A DNA stretch of 64,000 nucleotides from Chiridota heheva (lineage: Eukaryota; Echinodermata; Holothuroidea; Apodida; Chiridotidae). The position numbers and the translations under genes were made by a program. Position 1 is the stretch's first letter; each line of letters starts with the position of its first letter. Positions 14,501 to 24,879 of the stretch are shown here, in pieces. The notes under the pieces were generated by a model. The model saw nothing but the letters and a program-made list of their open reading frames with translations. It made no database searches and was not told the origin of the DNA. The stretch covers positions 62,001 to 126,000 of the forward strand of contig JAIGNY010002073.1 in assembly GCA_020152595.1 (NCBI GenBank). Direction: 5' to 3'.

Positions 14501-16260
14501 GAAGGCAAATTAACTTATTGAAGGTATATGTACTTTTAATTTACTCACATGCATTATTATAAATTTCTTACAGCTATTATTGAACACAAACAAACATAGG
14601 CTTTTGATATGGAGCTCTACGTCCACACTTTACATATTACTAGCCTATACTATTTTTTCTATATTACAGTTGTATAATAGCCTAACAGGTAACTACAGTG
14701 TAAAGCAATACCTCATACTTGTGGTTAACTGTGATGGATAATATCTATTAGACAGCTAAAGATATTAATTAGACATCTAAAGAAAACATCCAGTAGACAT
14801 CTGAAGTAGATGAGAGTGACAACTTTTTCAGGTTTAAAAAGGTTTCAGGTAGACTTCTGAGGTAGATGCACATAAGAGTAGCAAATATTTGTCAGGTTTA
14901 ACAATATAATGTGAGGTATACATCTAAAGTAGTAGATGTATATATAAATATATAATAGTGACAAATAGTTGTCAGGTTTGACCACAATATTTTAGTATGT
15001 CAGTGTGTGAAAACGAATATACTGGGCATAATTCAAATTGTATCTCTTTATCTCATTAGCAGCTTAAAGGAATATGGTTGTGTATAGGCAAAAATAAGTA
15101 AATTATTGAAAATATAAACCATTATAGTAGCAAAACATTTCATCCAATTCGGTTAAACATTGCTTAAATCTCAGGCCTCAATTTGCATACTTTATGCAAA
15201 TTTTGTGATGAAGACCTACTACAGGCCAGGACGACCTTGACGTTTTATTTAATAAATCCTTTGTTACTTAAATGTCTTTCATAATTCATTGAAGTGGTGC
15301 TTAAAGTTTTGACCTCTTGAATATTTGAGTATAATATTTTAGTGCTAAGAACTAAGAGTACTAGCTTAGGACATGCAGTGCAGTGATTATCAAGAGATAA
15401 ACCTTTTTTTTGCGAAAGAAAATGGGATAAATAATACTGACTATGTCGAATATATTTGTTCCCTGCTCTGGTGAAATGTGAACGGCATTAAGATTTAGCG
15501 AACAGTCGTAGGATACGATATAAAAAAAAATCATAAAGCAAAATAAAATTCATAAAGAAAAAGAAAATGTCTCAGGCCTAGCTGCATTAACTTCGGGGGA
15601 CCACTATCCGACTATGCTACCCATACAGGCATAGGCCTAACGTTAATATTAACGTTAGTACCGTTAAGCATAGACCTATGGCCTTGTTGCATAAGTTAAT
15701 TTCCTGGACAGACGTATCCAGGTAGGTCTACAGCTAAGGTTAAAAACCTTCATTTAACCATTTAATCAATAATTATAGAAAAATAACCGACTTCAATGAA
15801 GTTTCACTGCGACTGATGACTTAATTATGTTAGAGCTGTAACACTAACGTCCGTGCCAAAAAAAAAATATTTAAAAAAATTCACAATCACCCAATTGTAT
15901 AAATTATTGGTCAGTACTATTTTGCGCACTAATTTCTAATCAAATTGAAGTGTTGCATTGGAATTTATTCATTAAATACGCCAAAATAAAGCATTTTACG
16001 TGTATTTCGTGATCAATCCAAGTTTTTTTTCGAGTAGAACCTGTTACATACGCATTGTATCTTCCCGCAATATGCGTACTAGTCTCGAACAAGTACACCT
16101 TCAATTGAGTTAAAACCTAAAGGGCATTAAATGATAATTTGTATTTAGAAAAATAATGCAAATTAAAATCAAAAAGTATACAATTTTAGACTCATATACT
16201 AATTTTTACGAAATCAATCATTAACTTAAATGTATACCGTGCTTTTCAAAGCTTGTACGA
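11600..16260. other. AT-rich gene-free core between two inverted repeats
   Basis: About 4.7 kb with no ORF longer than 62 codons and no recognisable domain on either strand. It has scattered TAGGCCTA motifs, an approximately 95-bp degenerate tandem repeat at 14745-14990 (units share 'gacatctaaagtaga' and 'agtgacaa.tagttgtcaggttt'), and a perfect palindrome at 15637-15658. It could be the body of a large non-autonomous element or ordinary intergenic DNA. Confidence 0.5.
15637..15658. repeat. Perfect 22-bp palindrome
   Basis: CTAACGTTAAT followed directly by its exact reverse complement, with no loop. It may be a symmetric protein-binding site or chance in AT-rich DNA. Confidence 0.9.
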
Positions 16261-16280
16261 AAAATCACGCTGGAACAAGT

Positions 16281-16390
16281 ATGGCGTCCATAAACGCATC
16301 ACGTTTTCTCCACACTGTATGTATAGGAAGTTTCGTCTCTCGGCCTTTGGCCTATACGTAGTATAAGGCAAATGACGCCACGCTCACTGG
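16281..16390 (-). repeat. Right arm of the 4.9-kb inverted repeat pair
   Basis: Reverse complement of 11461-11557, with a short insertion after GAAACTTCC in this copy. Identity is high over the GAGAGACGAAACTT and GATGCGTTTATGGACG blocks. Confidence 0.75.
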
Positions 16391-17301
16391 AACTACTAAC
16401 TTCATGTGCGCCCATAGGCAGCCGGAGAACTATTCTGTTGTGGAGCGCATTGGAATACTTCTTTAAAACTAGAAAATGCGCCGTATAATTTCCATATATC
16501 ATATCATATCATATGTTTTTGACCACCAATTTTCCAACTTGAAATTTTACATTTTAAAGCAGTTATAGAAACAAGATTTCGGTTGATCGGAAGTTAGAAT
16601 TTCAGTCAAATTTAGAAATTACTTTAAGCTAATCCTCATGTGACCAGGATCGTAACTTAAGGGCTGTGGGTGTTAAACCCCGATAAGATATTTTTCGTGG
16701 GGTAATTTAAATTTCGACTATTTCGTCGGGAAAAATGTGACTTAGTAAAAAAAAAAAATTATGTAATTTTTTTTTATTTAAGACAAAATACTTTTGAATA
16801 TGTTCTAGATAATATCATATGTGTTTTAGTAGTGTAGTAAAGGTCATTCGACTCCCTTTGAGGAAGAGGCAGGTGGCGGTGCACTGGTGGCTTTGAGGCA
16901 GGAAGCCTCCATCGTAAGGCTTCTGGGGTACACCCACCCCATCCCACCCTGGAACCTATCGAACCCCCACCCAGGGCATGTGGTACTCCATGAAACAGCA
17001 CTCCAGGAAAATATCTTACTGAGGCCTTTGACCTATAGGAAAGATTTTGGACGGTTGTGTAATTTTGAAGATAGGAGAATCAGGAATGTTTTACGGAACA
17101 GACCTAGAGTGGGTGACTATAAGAAAACACGGTAATGCGACAGAACGGTGGGGAGAAAGACAACAACAAGAACAAAAATCTTCATTTGTCTTTCGTATCT
17201 ATTTATTCTCTATCAACAACAAGGTGTTTAAGCTACTACTTCGGGTGTGCATTAGCATATTAGGAGTGCACATCATTGTTTTGTCCATATATACAATTAA
17301 A
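16391..17301. other. Gene-free sequence
   Basis: No gene recognised. A GC-richer block at 16855-17010 (open for about 75-80 codons on both strands) has no domain that I know. It is flanked by A/T-rich DNA and could be a transposon fragment. Confidence 0.45.
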
Positions 17302-17711
17302 TCAATACGTAGATCGCTCATCTGTCATATCTTTTAAACGAATCAACTGTTCAAGTAATTCTTGTTTTCTCTCTTGGGTATCCTCTTGTTTACGCTTGAC
17401 AATACGCGGAAGTAAATCAGCCAACTCTTGATTAATATTGAACAGGCTTTTCCAAATATCCTCTTCCTCGTCTATTGTACTATCTGATTCGTCTCCACTG
17501 ATATATGTCTCCTCTTCATCAGTAGCCTCACTGGCCAAAACATCTGACTCCACTTCAGTGGTGGTAGTATCATAATCATTGACGCTACTTTCCTCACTGT
17601 TTGTGATGAACTATCGCCACTTTCATGTCCATGTATTGGCTCTGATATGACGGTCCATACTATAACGACAAGTAATCGTTTTTTCACATAGAACGCAGGA
17701 GTAAATCATTT
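17302..17711 (-). pseudogene. Single C2H2 zinc-finger protein with acidic middle and charged helical C-terminus (broken)
   Basis: Read on the - strand from the ATG at 17708, the protein starts MIYSCVLCEKTITCRYSMDRH: a C-x2-C pair and the first His of a C2H2 finger. Two in-frame stops and probably a small indel follow, where the second His should be (about 17630). The same frame then continues as an acidic Ser/Glu/Asp-rich stretch and a Lys/Glu/Gln-rich amphipathic segment ending ERSTY, about 135 codons in all. Small proteins with one finger, an acidic linker and a helical tail are common in mobile elements of aquatic animals. I cannot name this one, and its link to the Polinton next door is not shown by the sequence. 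Confidence 0.5.
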
Positions 17712-17789
17712 TGGTAGCTGTAAATGAGTCCATGCCGCTATCTTACTCACTTAAATACTCATTACTTTATGCTGTCGACTCGAATATGT

Positions 17790-17975
17790 GTCATGTGTGG
17801 TGCAATATGTGTCATGTGTGGTGCAATGTGTCGTGTGTGGTACAATATGTTGTCGTATGTGGTGCAGTGTGTGTTGTGTGTGGTACAGTATGTGTCGTGT
17901 GTGGTGCAATATGTGTCGTGTGTGGTGCAATGTGTTTCGTGTGTGGTGCAATATGTGTCGTGTGTGGTAAAATAT
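17790..17975. repeat. Minisatellite on 'tgtgtcgtgtgtggtgcaat', about 23 bp
   Basis: Eight imperfect units directly abut the 3' end of the CR1-like LINE. A related array lies at the other end of the same LINE (37690-37950). Confidence 0.9.
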
Positions 17976-17989
17976 AACATAACAAGATG

Positions 17990-19221
17990 ACGGGCTAAAA
18001 AGGGTGAGTCACCCCATAAAAAACCCAAACTTACACCAACACTACCACCACCACACACACACAAAATCAAAGACGCCCAGAGTTAGTAAAGAACTTATCA
18101 ATGTTGACTTTAAATTGTGAACAGAATTGGAGCTAACTACCCACTCAGGCAAACCAGTCCACTCATTAACAGCTCTTTGCGAAAAGCTAAAACACCGAAT
18201 ATCTATCCGTGACAACTCTTTAATCAACTTCAAACTGTTGCCAAGTGTCACATGAGGATTAGCTGAAACAGGCAAGAAATTACAGGAAGTCAAAGCATCA
18301 CTACCAGATTGGAATTTAAAAACCTGAATTATATCGGCACGTACTCTTCTCAATTTAAGAGTAGTCAAACCAAGAATTCGCAACTTTGATTCATAAGAGA
18401 GATTCCCTACTTTGGGAGTAAGTCTAGTGGCTCTTCGGTGAACCTGCTCCAAAATGAACTTATCCTTCTCATAAAAGGGACTCCAAGCCTGAATAGCCTA
18501 CTCAAGTTGATGTCTGACTAAGTGCTTATACAAATTAAGAATAACTTCTCTAGCAAGAAATTTGTTTTCTTCTAATCAATCCAAGCATCCTATTTGCCCT
18601 TGCAGCTGCTAAAGCACACTGTTTAGAAGGATTCAAATTGCTAGTAACGACAACACCTAGATCCCTTTCTTGATCAACACAACCAAGATTTGAACCATTC
18701 ATGCAGTAATCAAAAGCCCAATTGCTATGACCCAAAATGAATAACTTTGCATTTATCAACATTGAATGACATCTGCCACGTTTGGGACCAAGAAACTAAC
18801 TTATCAGATCAGTTTGCAACCGTGAAGAATCCCTAGCATCATCAACAATCCTGTACAGCTTAGTGTCATCAGCAAATTTACAAATCCTGGAGCCAAGGGA
18901 AACATCAATATCATTAATAAATATTAAGAAAAGTAGTGGACTCAATACAGAAACCCGAGGAACAGCACTTGTAACATTCTTCCATGGAGATACTTCACCA
19001 TTAACAACAACTCTTTGTAACCTGTCAATTAAGCAAAAATGTATTCAACTGGCACACTTTCCCTCCGCACCAAGTGCTCTTGTGTTCAACATGAGCTTGC
19101 CTAACGGAACCTTATCAAATGCTTTATGGAAATCTAAATAGATAACATCCACATTATGACCAGAATCAACTAGTTTAACAACATCATCAAGAAATACATT
19201 AGAAACACAAGACCTCTTAGG
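17990..19221 (-). pseudogene. CR1-like LINE, reverse transcriptase core and 3' end (part 3 of 3)
   Basis: On the - strand the frame resumes after the hAT element with ...SCVSNVFLDDVVK, then RT motif A (VIYLDFHKAFDKVP, near 19115-19155). Next come the GxxxPLLF-type region and the catalytic FADDTKLY (near 18860-18885), followed by a C-terminal domain ending at 18042 (ORF 18452-18042). Stops and frameshifts (for example the stop after GKCAS, and breaks near 18780 and 18480) show it is dead. A very short 3' tail runs into the 23-bp minisatellite. Endonuclease type and RT motifs fit the CR1/L2 (Jockey superfamily) group. Confidence 0.85.
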
Positions 19222-20192
19222 CAGGCCCGTAGCACCGTTTCTTTTGGTGGTGCGGCAAAGTTGATACTATCTAAGCGGAGCGCCACCATCGGTTGGCGCG
19301 TAGCGTGGAAAATTTTTTGAAAAAAAAGGTACCTCTAGATTGCCAGAAATGACACTTACCAGGTCTTGCAAGCTGTATTTGTACATCCTCTATTATGGAC
19401 GAATATGTGAATAGGTCTATCTGTTTTGTCATAAAATAAATCGTTCCGACTTTACACAAAATTATGCCAACCACGTTTCTTCAAAATGTCAAAGTTATTT
19501 CCATGCAGAACATGTTTATCATAATCATATCGGAACATCACCAGATAACAGTAATTTCTATTCTCTCAAAAAGCACAATTTAACGAGTAAACTGACCCCA
19601 GTTCTGAAGGCAAAATTATAAAGAAATACAACTTCACACTTCTGACTTTAATTTTCTTAACCCCGAAAACGTATACATATGTATTATTTGTTCACTTATG
19701 GCGGGGTGTAGAGACCATATCCTTGCCGACACTCACATCTAAACCACCATTTTTTGTGGCGAGTGGAGGAGGGAGGGGGAGGGGGGCTCGTAAAGTTGAG
19801 CTCCATTTCCCTTTTTTCATGCTATACTTTGCCCTGTCATTTTTCAAATTATTGGGAGGGAGAGGTTATTCTCTTGATATATCATAAATAAATCAACTTG
19901 AACTGTTGAAGCTTGTTTGTTGTCACATCAACTTCAGTCTGATTTGCTGATCTCAGTAATTTATTTAAAGTATCGATGGCAACAACAAAACAGAAAGTCC
20001 AACGAAATGTTAAGATAATTTTTCAGATAAATTATGGAATGAAGTAAGTTTGTTTTTAACAAAAAAACTAAAATGATAAACTGATAGCCTTATACGATAA
20101 TTTTTCGTAATTTATATAAAAGTTCCACTGAATTCAAGGACACGAGAGTGACGAGACTATAGGCCTATTCCTGTATTTGACTATTTTCCGGC

Positions 20193-20887
20193 TTAGAGAA
20201 ATGATTCAAAGACTGCACGACGGTGAGCAGTGTCGGCAAACTCACTTGCTATTTTCGTCAGATCCAAGCTATCTGTCGTGTCTTTGTGGACATGGAGAAC
20301 AAGTAGATGGTTCAGTCGTTTCTGTTTTATGGTAGCTCGCATGTACGTCTTGATGCGTTTCAGAGCGCTGAAAGAACGTTCGCTTACCGTGTTTGTAGTT
20401 GGCATGACAAGTACAAGTTTAAGCAAAATGCACACTTCAGATAGAAGCAATTTCGTACCGAAATCTAAAGACTTCATATACTTCACTATATCAGAAAGCG
20501 AATACACACTGACACTGGTACATTCAGGCGGTTTACATGTGTGACCCAGCGTTTCCAGCTGGACTCTGACTTAACTGGAATCAATGTCGTCTTTGTAGAA
20601 ATCAAAAACGAAGTGAAAATCCTCCCCAATTCCTTTGCCATTACATGCATCTAGGAGGAGGTTCTGTGGCTTGACATACCGTAGGTTTGGTACCCCGTCT
20701 GCTTAAAACGATCTCGTATGCAGTAAACGATGTTGTCGATAGCCTCTGTGTAGATTCGCTTAAAATACTCCTTCGCACTTGCAGATTGATCATCAACAGA
20801 AGGACCATCAAGCCGGATTGGGACTTTTCTTCTTCGTGGTGTCTCTGGTTGGTTTACATTGAGTGTAGAAGCAATATATAAAGTCAT
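20193..20887 (-). pseudogene. hAT transposase, C-terminal half (broken)
   Basis: The - strand ORF 20507-20193 contains the hAT C-terminal dimerisation domain. The hallmark PTTNTVSERSFSALKRIKTY is followed by MR-x-Ti-x-Q-x-RLN-x-L-x-L-x-VH. A second ORF (20887-20651) is the preceding helical part (RRRKVPIRLD...CIRDRFKQ). The region between them is shifted out of frame, and everything upstream (N-terminal zinc finger, first catalytic Asp) is missing, replaced or cut by the inserted LINE fragment. The sequence is closest in style to the ZMYM/TTF-type hAT transposases of animals. It cannot encode an active enzyme. Confidence 0.85.
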
Positions 20888-21080
20888 ACATCAGACACTT
20901 CTCTGGGACCCAAAACATGGAAAAAGAAGTCGTGGTAGGCCAGCACTAACCTACATTGATGTCCTTGAGAAGGACACTGGAATTGAAAGAGATGTCCTGC
21001 CAGGTGCCATGGATGATCGCAAGCAGTGGAGAATCTTTGTCGGCAGTGCCCGAGTTCGCTCGATATGATGATGATGATGA
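20888..21080 (+). pseudogene. LINE 3'-terminal fragment inside the hAT element
   Basis: The + strand frame reads LLWDPKHGKRSRGRPALTYI and continues to ...MDDRKQWR, the extreme C-terminus of a LINE reverse transcriptase protein. It ends in a (GAT)n tail (21063-21081), as LINE 3' ends often do. It is 5'-truncated to about 190 bp and interrupts the hAT transposase. No target duplication could be seen. Confidence 0.75.
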
Positions 21081-21319
21081 TGACGCGTGCCAACGGATTG
21101 GAGAGTTCGGATGGGGATAGTGTTGCGCATTCTTACGATTACCAATATAACCGCGTAATACTTGGAGGGGAAGGGAGGGGGGGTGGTATTCCCTCAGAAA
21201 ATACTAATAGTGTTGTAATGTTATTATTTTTTTATTTTTATATTATCATTATTAATATGTCATTTATTGCAAAAAAGTGGTGCGGTGATCGCCGCACCAG
21301 CCCGGCTGCTACGGGCCTG

Positions 21320-21503
21320 CTCTTAGGTAAGAACCCATGCCGGGTCAAATTCAACAGCCCTTTGACCAGTACATGATCTAGTACAACATCATTAACAATG
21401 GACTCCATGACCCTGCACACAACACTAGTAAGACCCACTGGCCTATAGTTACAGGGCAAACTGTGATCACCCTACTTAAAAATAGGAGTGACATTAGCAA
21501 TTC
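21320..21503 (-). pseudogene. CR1-like LINE, early reverse transcriptase (part 2 of 3)
   Basis: On the - strand: ...RIANVTPIFK, then a stop, GDHSLP, and CNYRPVGLTSVVCRVMES, ending LLNLTRHGFLPK at the hAT junction. NYRP-x-x-LTS is RT motif 1/2a. This piece is bracketed by the Polinton on one side and the hAT element on the other, and it connects in frame to the flanking LINE parts. Confidence 0.9.
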
Positions 21504-21744
21504 AGTAGTATACAAAGGAGGGGAGAAGGGGGTTCTGTGCCACTTTTTATGTTGTTTTTGTTTTCCCTAATTGGGCTGAGTTCTGGCGCACTTTTACGGT
21601 TTTTTTATATTTTAAATTTCACTAAGCGGACTGGGATTCTGGCGCACTTTTTATGTCGTTTTTGTTCTATAATTGAGCTACGGTTCTGGGCCACCCTCCT
21701 TCTATCTTTATGGCAGAAAAATGTTTTTTTTATATCATTTATAT
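21504..21744. repeat. Polinton left terminal inverted repeat
   Basis: Reverse complement of the right terminus with rearrangements. Both share GTATACAAA-GG, a G-rich block, 'gttctg.gccactttttatg', 'taagcggactgg' and 'ctggcgcactttttatg'. The 'ctgg(c/g)gcactttttatg' motif is repeated within the arm. Confidence 0.85.
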
Positions 21745-22606
21745 TTTTTATTTATATAATTTTAAATACTTTATTTTGTTAGTTTTTGTATATAACCCCC
21801 AGAATAAAGCACCGATGATAACAAACGATAATGCTATTTTTCAAATTTTAGTTCCTTCTGAATTAGTTTCAACATCTACCCCTTCAACACCTACCCCTTC
21901 AACACCCGTTCCTGTATGTGGTTGGCTGCCGTATTCTACCCCCGAATCAAGAACTGGAAGTTATGCCGTTCCTGTATCCGGTAGGCTGCCGTATTCTACC
22001 CCCGAAGCAAGAACTGGAGGTTCTGGGGCTGTGATAAAATTTTATTATAATTTTTTTTTATTATAATGCTTACTTATAGCAACCATACTATTATTGTTGT
22101 AACCAATTTGGGTATCTATACGCAAAAGCATATTGCTAAGAATCATGTACAAATCTTGACCCAGACTGAAATCTAAAGGAGTTGAGGCATAGGTCAGGGT
22201 ATCTTGATACTATTGAATGGAAGATGGGAGATCTATAGGAGCAGCCACTGTTCGCCAGTTGAACATAAATACACTACAAAATATTTAAAGATCCATTGAA
22301 GTTTATTTTCTCCTCAACAAACTTACTTCCTTTTTTAATACATGTTCATTAAGTTGTGGTGTTTTTCTTTACACCCTAATATTTCTCCTTCAAACCATAG
22401 TAGTTCCCTGTGCTAACTCAAAAAGCATTCTGACTACATACAAAAATATAACTCTCTCAGCACAGTAGAACAATACAAAGAATTTTGAGCAATTCAGAAT
22501 GTGAAGACAAGTTACATAATACATGCAGATAAACAAGATTCCTTAACCAGATCATGCATTTACATGTAAATAAGTCATGGGCTAAATATAAACAAAAATA
22601 GCAAGT
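21745..22606. other. Polinton left arm, non-coding
   Basis: AT-rich sequence between the inverted repeat and the last - strand gene. At 21915-22025 a 66-bp unit is duplicated ('gttcctgtat..ggt.ggctgc' ... 'caagaactgga'). This makes a spurious Pro/Thr/Ser-rich frame. No gene recognised. Confidence 0.55.
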
Positions 22607-23500
22607 TCAATGACCCTTCAGAACAGCCACCGCATCCTCAACATTACGAATAAATTGTTGCTGAGCATCCAGACTAGTACCACCACCAAGAATTTGACTG
22701 CGACTTTGTGCTTGAGCACCTTAAACAGCCCACACAAGAACACGAATGTTGTCGTTGATATAGTTGATACCAAGGTCTGTGAAACCATCACGAGTTGGTT
22801 TGATTATTTTTAAGTAACCAGTTTCCATATTCGATGGTTGACTGATGTAATCGACGTTCAGCATCACTGCCCGGTCACCAAATGACATGATTGTCTTATT
22901 ATAGTAATTGCTGCTGAGGTAGAAGTTTGAGCGGAGCGGATGATACCCTTCCTCGCCATGTCGTTAGCCACATACTGGTTATGGTGATAAGTGGTTGGGT
23001 ACCACTTCCATGGTATTTCTAGTTCCTGGTTTGGATCCCCTAGTGGGGTCCACTGGGTAACTTCCGGCGAAATCCAAAACTTCACACAGTTGTTTTAACA
23101 CCCCTCACTGTACGGGTTATTGTAAGGATCAAAGTTATCCTCATCTGGTAGACGAACTTCAAGTCTTTTCAATATTCTCTGTATGGTGTAGTACACATGA
23201 AAGCGATAAACCATGCAAACCGTCCAGTCTTTGTAGTTAGTCATCTAGTCGGGAGAAACACCACATCCATCTGCGGCAATCCACAGGGCAAAGTTTAACT
23301 GCGTTTGCCAACACATCATAAGGTCGGCACGCCACCTTTCCACAGTGGTATCATCATGTACGTTGTGTATTCGGTAGTTTTTAAAGATGTTTTTAAACTT
23401 TACCAAGAAGTACTGAACTGATCCGCCTGGGTATATCCGCTGTTCTGTTATATTACCCACACCCACAGTCTCAGCAGGCTATGCCAAACAGGAGACCCTG
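22607..23500 (-). pseudogene. Polinton gene of unknown function, N-terminally truncated
   Basis: On the - strand one main frame runs from about 23500 to 22910 with stops at about 23243 and 23100. It then shifts into a second frame ending LDAQQQFIRNVEDAVAVLKG at the stop 22607. It is rich in Trp/Tyr and charged residues, for example ERWRADLMMCWQTQLNF, RLPDEDNFDPYNNPYSE and NDMARKGIIRS. It corresponds to a conserved large Polinton protein of unknown role, by my recollection of these elements, but the N-terminal part is missing. It is the last gene of the - strand cluster, directly after the 23560-24198 gene. A structural role is a guess. Confidence 0.65.
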
Positions 23501-23559
23501 GCATATGTCCGGGGATGTGTTTAAATGCTGCTATGTTTTATATGTATATCATGACGCCT

Positions 23560-24198
23560 TCAATATAGAGGCGGATCTCGCTTAAAGCTTAACTTCAAGC
23601 TCCATCTAGTACTTTGGCATAGCCTGCTGAGCCTCCTACCGCTGCTTATTTCATCCTCACTCAAATTAATCTTTTTAGCAGCTCGGGCCTTCTCTTTTGA
23701 GACTTTATGACATTCAAATTCTTCAACGACCGTCTGAAATTCGGAAGCAGAAACGTTCCCATCTTCGATGGCTTTACTGACAAGGTCTACGATGCTGTTA
23801 AGCTTAGAGGAAGCAATTCTTGCAATCTGACGATGTTTCGCAACTTTCTTATTCATCCGTGTTCTTAAATAATTACAGAGTACACTACCAAGACCACATA
23901 CAGCAGCAGTACTTTCCATATCAATCGCTACTGGTACAGCACCAATCGTAGCCAAAACACCTATTCCAGCTGCATCAAGTCCCATGGTTGTTAGTATAAG
24001 CACTTTGTCTATTGCTTCAAACCCATGGGAGACCCATGTGTATTTGTGGCTTAGGTATTCTCGAGTAGAAATCTTAGCTTCAATGTAACTTTTTAGATGT
24101 GGCATATGTTGTAAGCGGAAATTGCTAGCTCCCCCAGCCCTATCCTCAAGAGTAGCTGATGGTGGTAATGTTGGATACATGCTGTCAACAACCTTCAT
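23560..24198 (-). CDS. Conserved Polinton protein with hydrophobic helices, intact frame
   Basis: 212 codons from ATG 24198 to the stop at 23560, one of the few unbroken frames in the element. Residues about 65-110 form a long Gly/Ala/Val-rich hydrophobic stretch (VLILTTMGLDAAGIGVLATI), probably two membrane helices. They are followed by a basic amphipathic part (RMNKKVAKHRQIARIASSKL) and a charged helical tail. The family is widespread in Polintons of aquatic animals; its function is unknown to me. The ATG lies 2 bp after the stop of the preceding gene, typical of the compact cluster. Lack of stops may be chance, given the decay of its neighbours. Confidence 0.65.
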   Translation of the reverse strand: MKVVDSMYPTLPPSATLEDRAGGASNFRLQHMPHLKSYIEAKISTREYLSHKYTWVSHGFEAIDKVLILTTMGLDAAGIGVLATIGAVPVAIDMESTAAVCGLGSVLCNYLRTRMNKKVAKHRQIARIASSKLNSIVDLVSKAIEDGNVSASEFQTVVEEFECHKVSKEKARAAKKINLSEDEISSGRRLSRLCQSTRWSLKLSFKRDPPLY

Positions 24199-24200
24199 AG

Positions 24201-24876
24201 CTATTTTGATAGTAACGTCACTTTAATTGATAAATTATTAGTATGTATGAGTTGGCCATGGCCATCACGCACCTCTAAGGTGATGGTGTTTAACACATCC
24301 CCAGCAAGAGGATGCATCATTAGGTGTGAATATGTAACGTGAGTAGTTTCCCCTACTTCTTCATTAACAGTCATTTTTGCCAGTCTATTGCCAGGACGCC
24401 CCTCAACAAAGTTTCAAGTGACATCTAATTCCAGAAGGTGAATACATATAAAAAGATCCCTTAAAAGGGGAGGCATGTGATCACTCCTATATACATCTGC
24501 ACCCATCCATTCATCTGTGAGATTCATTTCCAAGAAATATAGAAAGTTACTGCTGAATTTGACCTGCAAGTAGCCGGTATGACTAATTTTATTTGTAAAG
24601 TATTTTGTTTTTAAGAACATACCTCCTCTCTCCTCTTTCTATCTCCCTATCAACTCTTTTCTTGAGTGTATTGAAAGTATAGAAGCCTGGTTCAATGGTT
24701 ACTCTTTTAATTCGCTTACCCTCTAAAGGTGAACATCTAATGTCTAAAAATCCAAGCTCCTGCAGGTTGTACCAACCATTGGTGAAAAACACATCTGTGA
24801 TACCTACCTCTTTTACTTGAAGAGGGATTTCTAGGTTTCTTGGTTTTCCGGTTACTAGATATGTGCTGTAATTCAT
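24201..24876 (-). pseudogene. Tandem paralogue A, Polinton virion-type candidate (broken)
   Basis: Starts at ATG 24876 (MNYSTYLVTGKPRNLEIPLQ) and ends at TAG 24201, about 225 codons. The frame breaks near 24600, and there is a stop after LLELDVT (24414). It aligns over its whole length with paralogue B immediately upstream. Shared points are YSTxxVTGxP near the start, V-x-EVGI-x-DV, GWYN, PGFYTFN/AGLYNLN with K(R)R(V/L)D, VYRSD-x-x-P, and HPLA-x-DVLNTITL near the end. The mixed beta-like composition and position suggest a minor virion protein, but that is inference. Confidence 0.65.
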
Positions 24877-24879
24877 CGA

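Larger units (their letters stand above)
19222..21319. mobile_element. hAT transposon, 2.1 kb, defective
   Basis: Ends are CAGGCCCGTAGC (19222) and GCTACGGGCCTG (21319), a perfect 12-bp inverted repeat. They are flanked by a perfect 8-bp duplication CTCTTAGG (19214-19221 and 21320-21327). Removing the element and one duplication restores the host LINE reading frame. It contains part of a hAT transposase on the - strand and a later LINE fragment. 19320-20190 and 21080-21319 are non-coding, including a G-rich run at 19740-19790. Confidence 0.95.

Noticed and set aside
17711..17990. Cys/Val-rich frames on both strands
   Set aside because: Periodic translations of the 23-bp minisatellite.
20230..20544. 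+ strand 104-codon frame
   Set aside because: Antisense shadow of the hAT transposase dimerisation domain.
21710..22066. 118-codon Pro/Thr-rich frame in the Polinton left arm
   Set aside because: Produced by a duplicated 66-bp unit in terminal non-coding DNA; no counterpart in the gene cluster.
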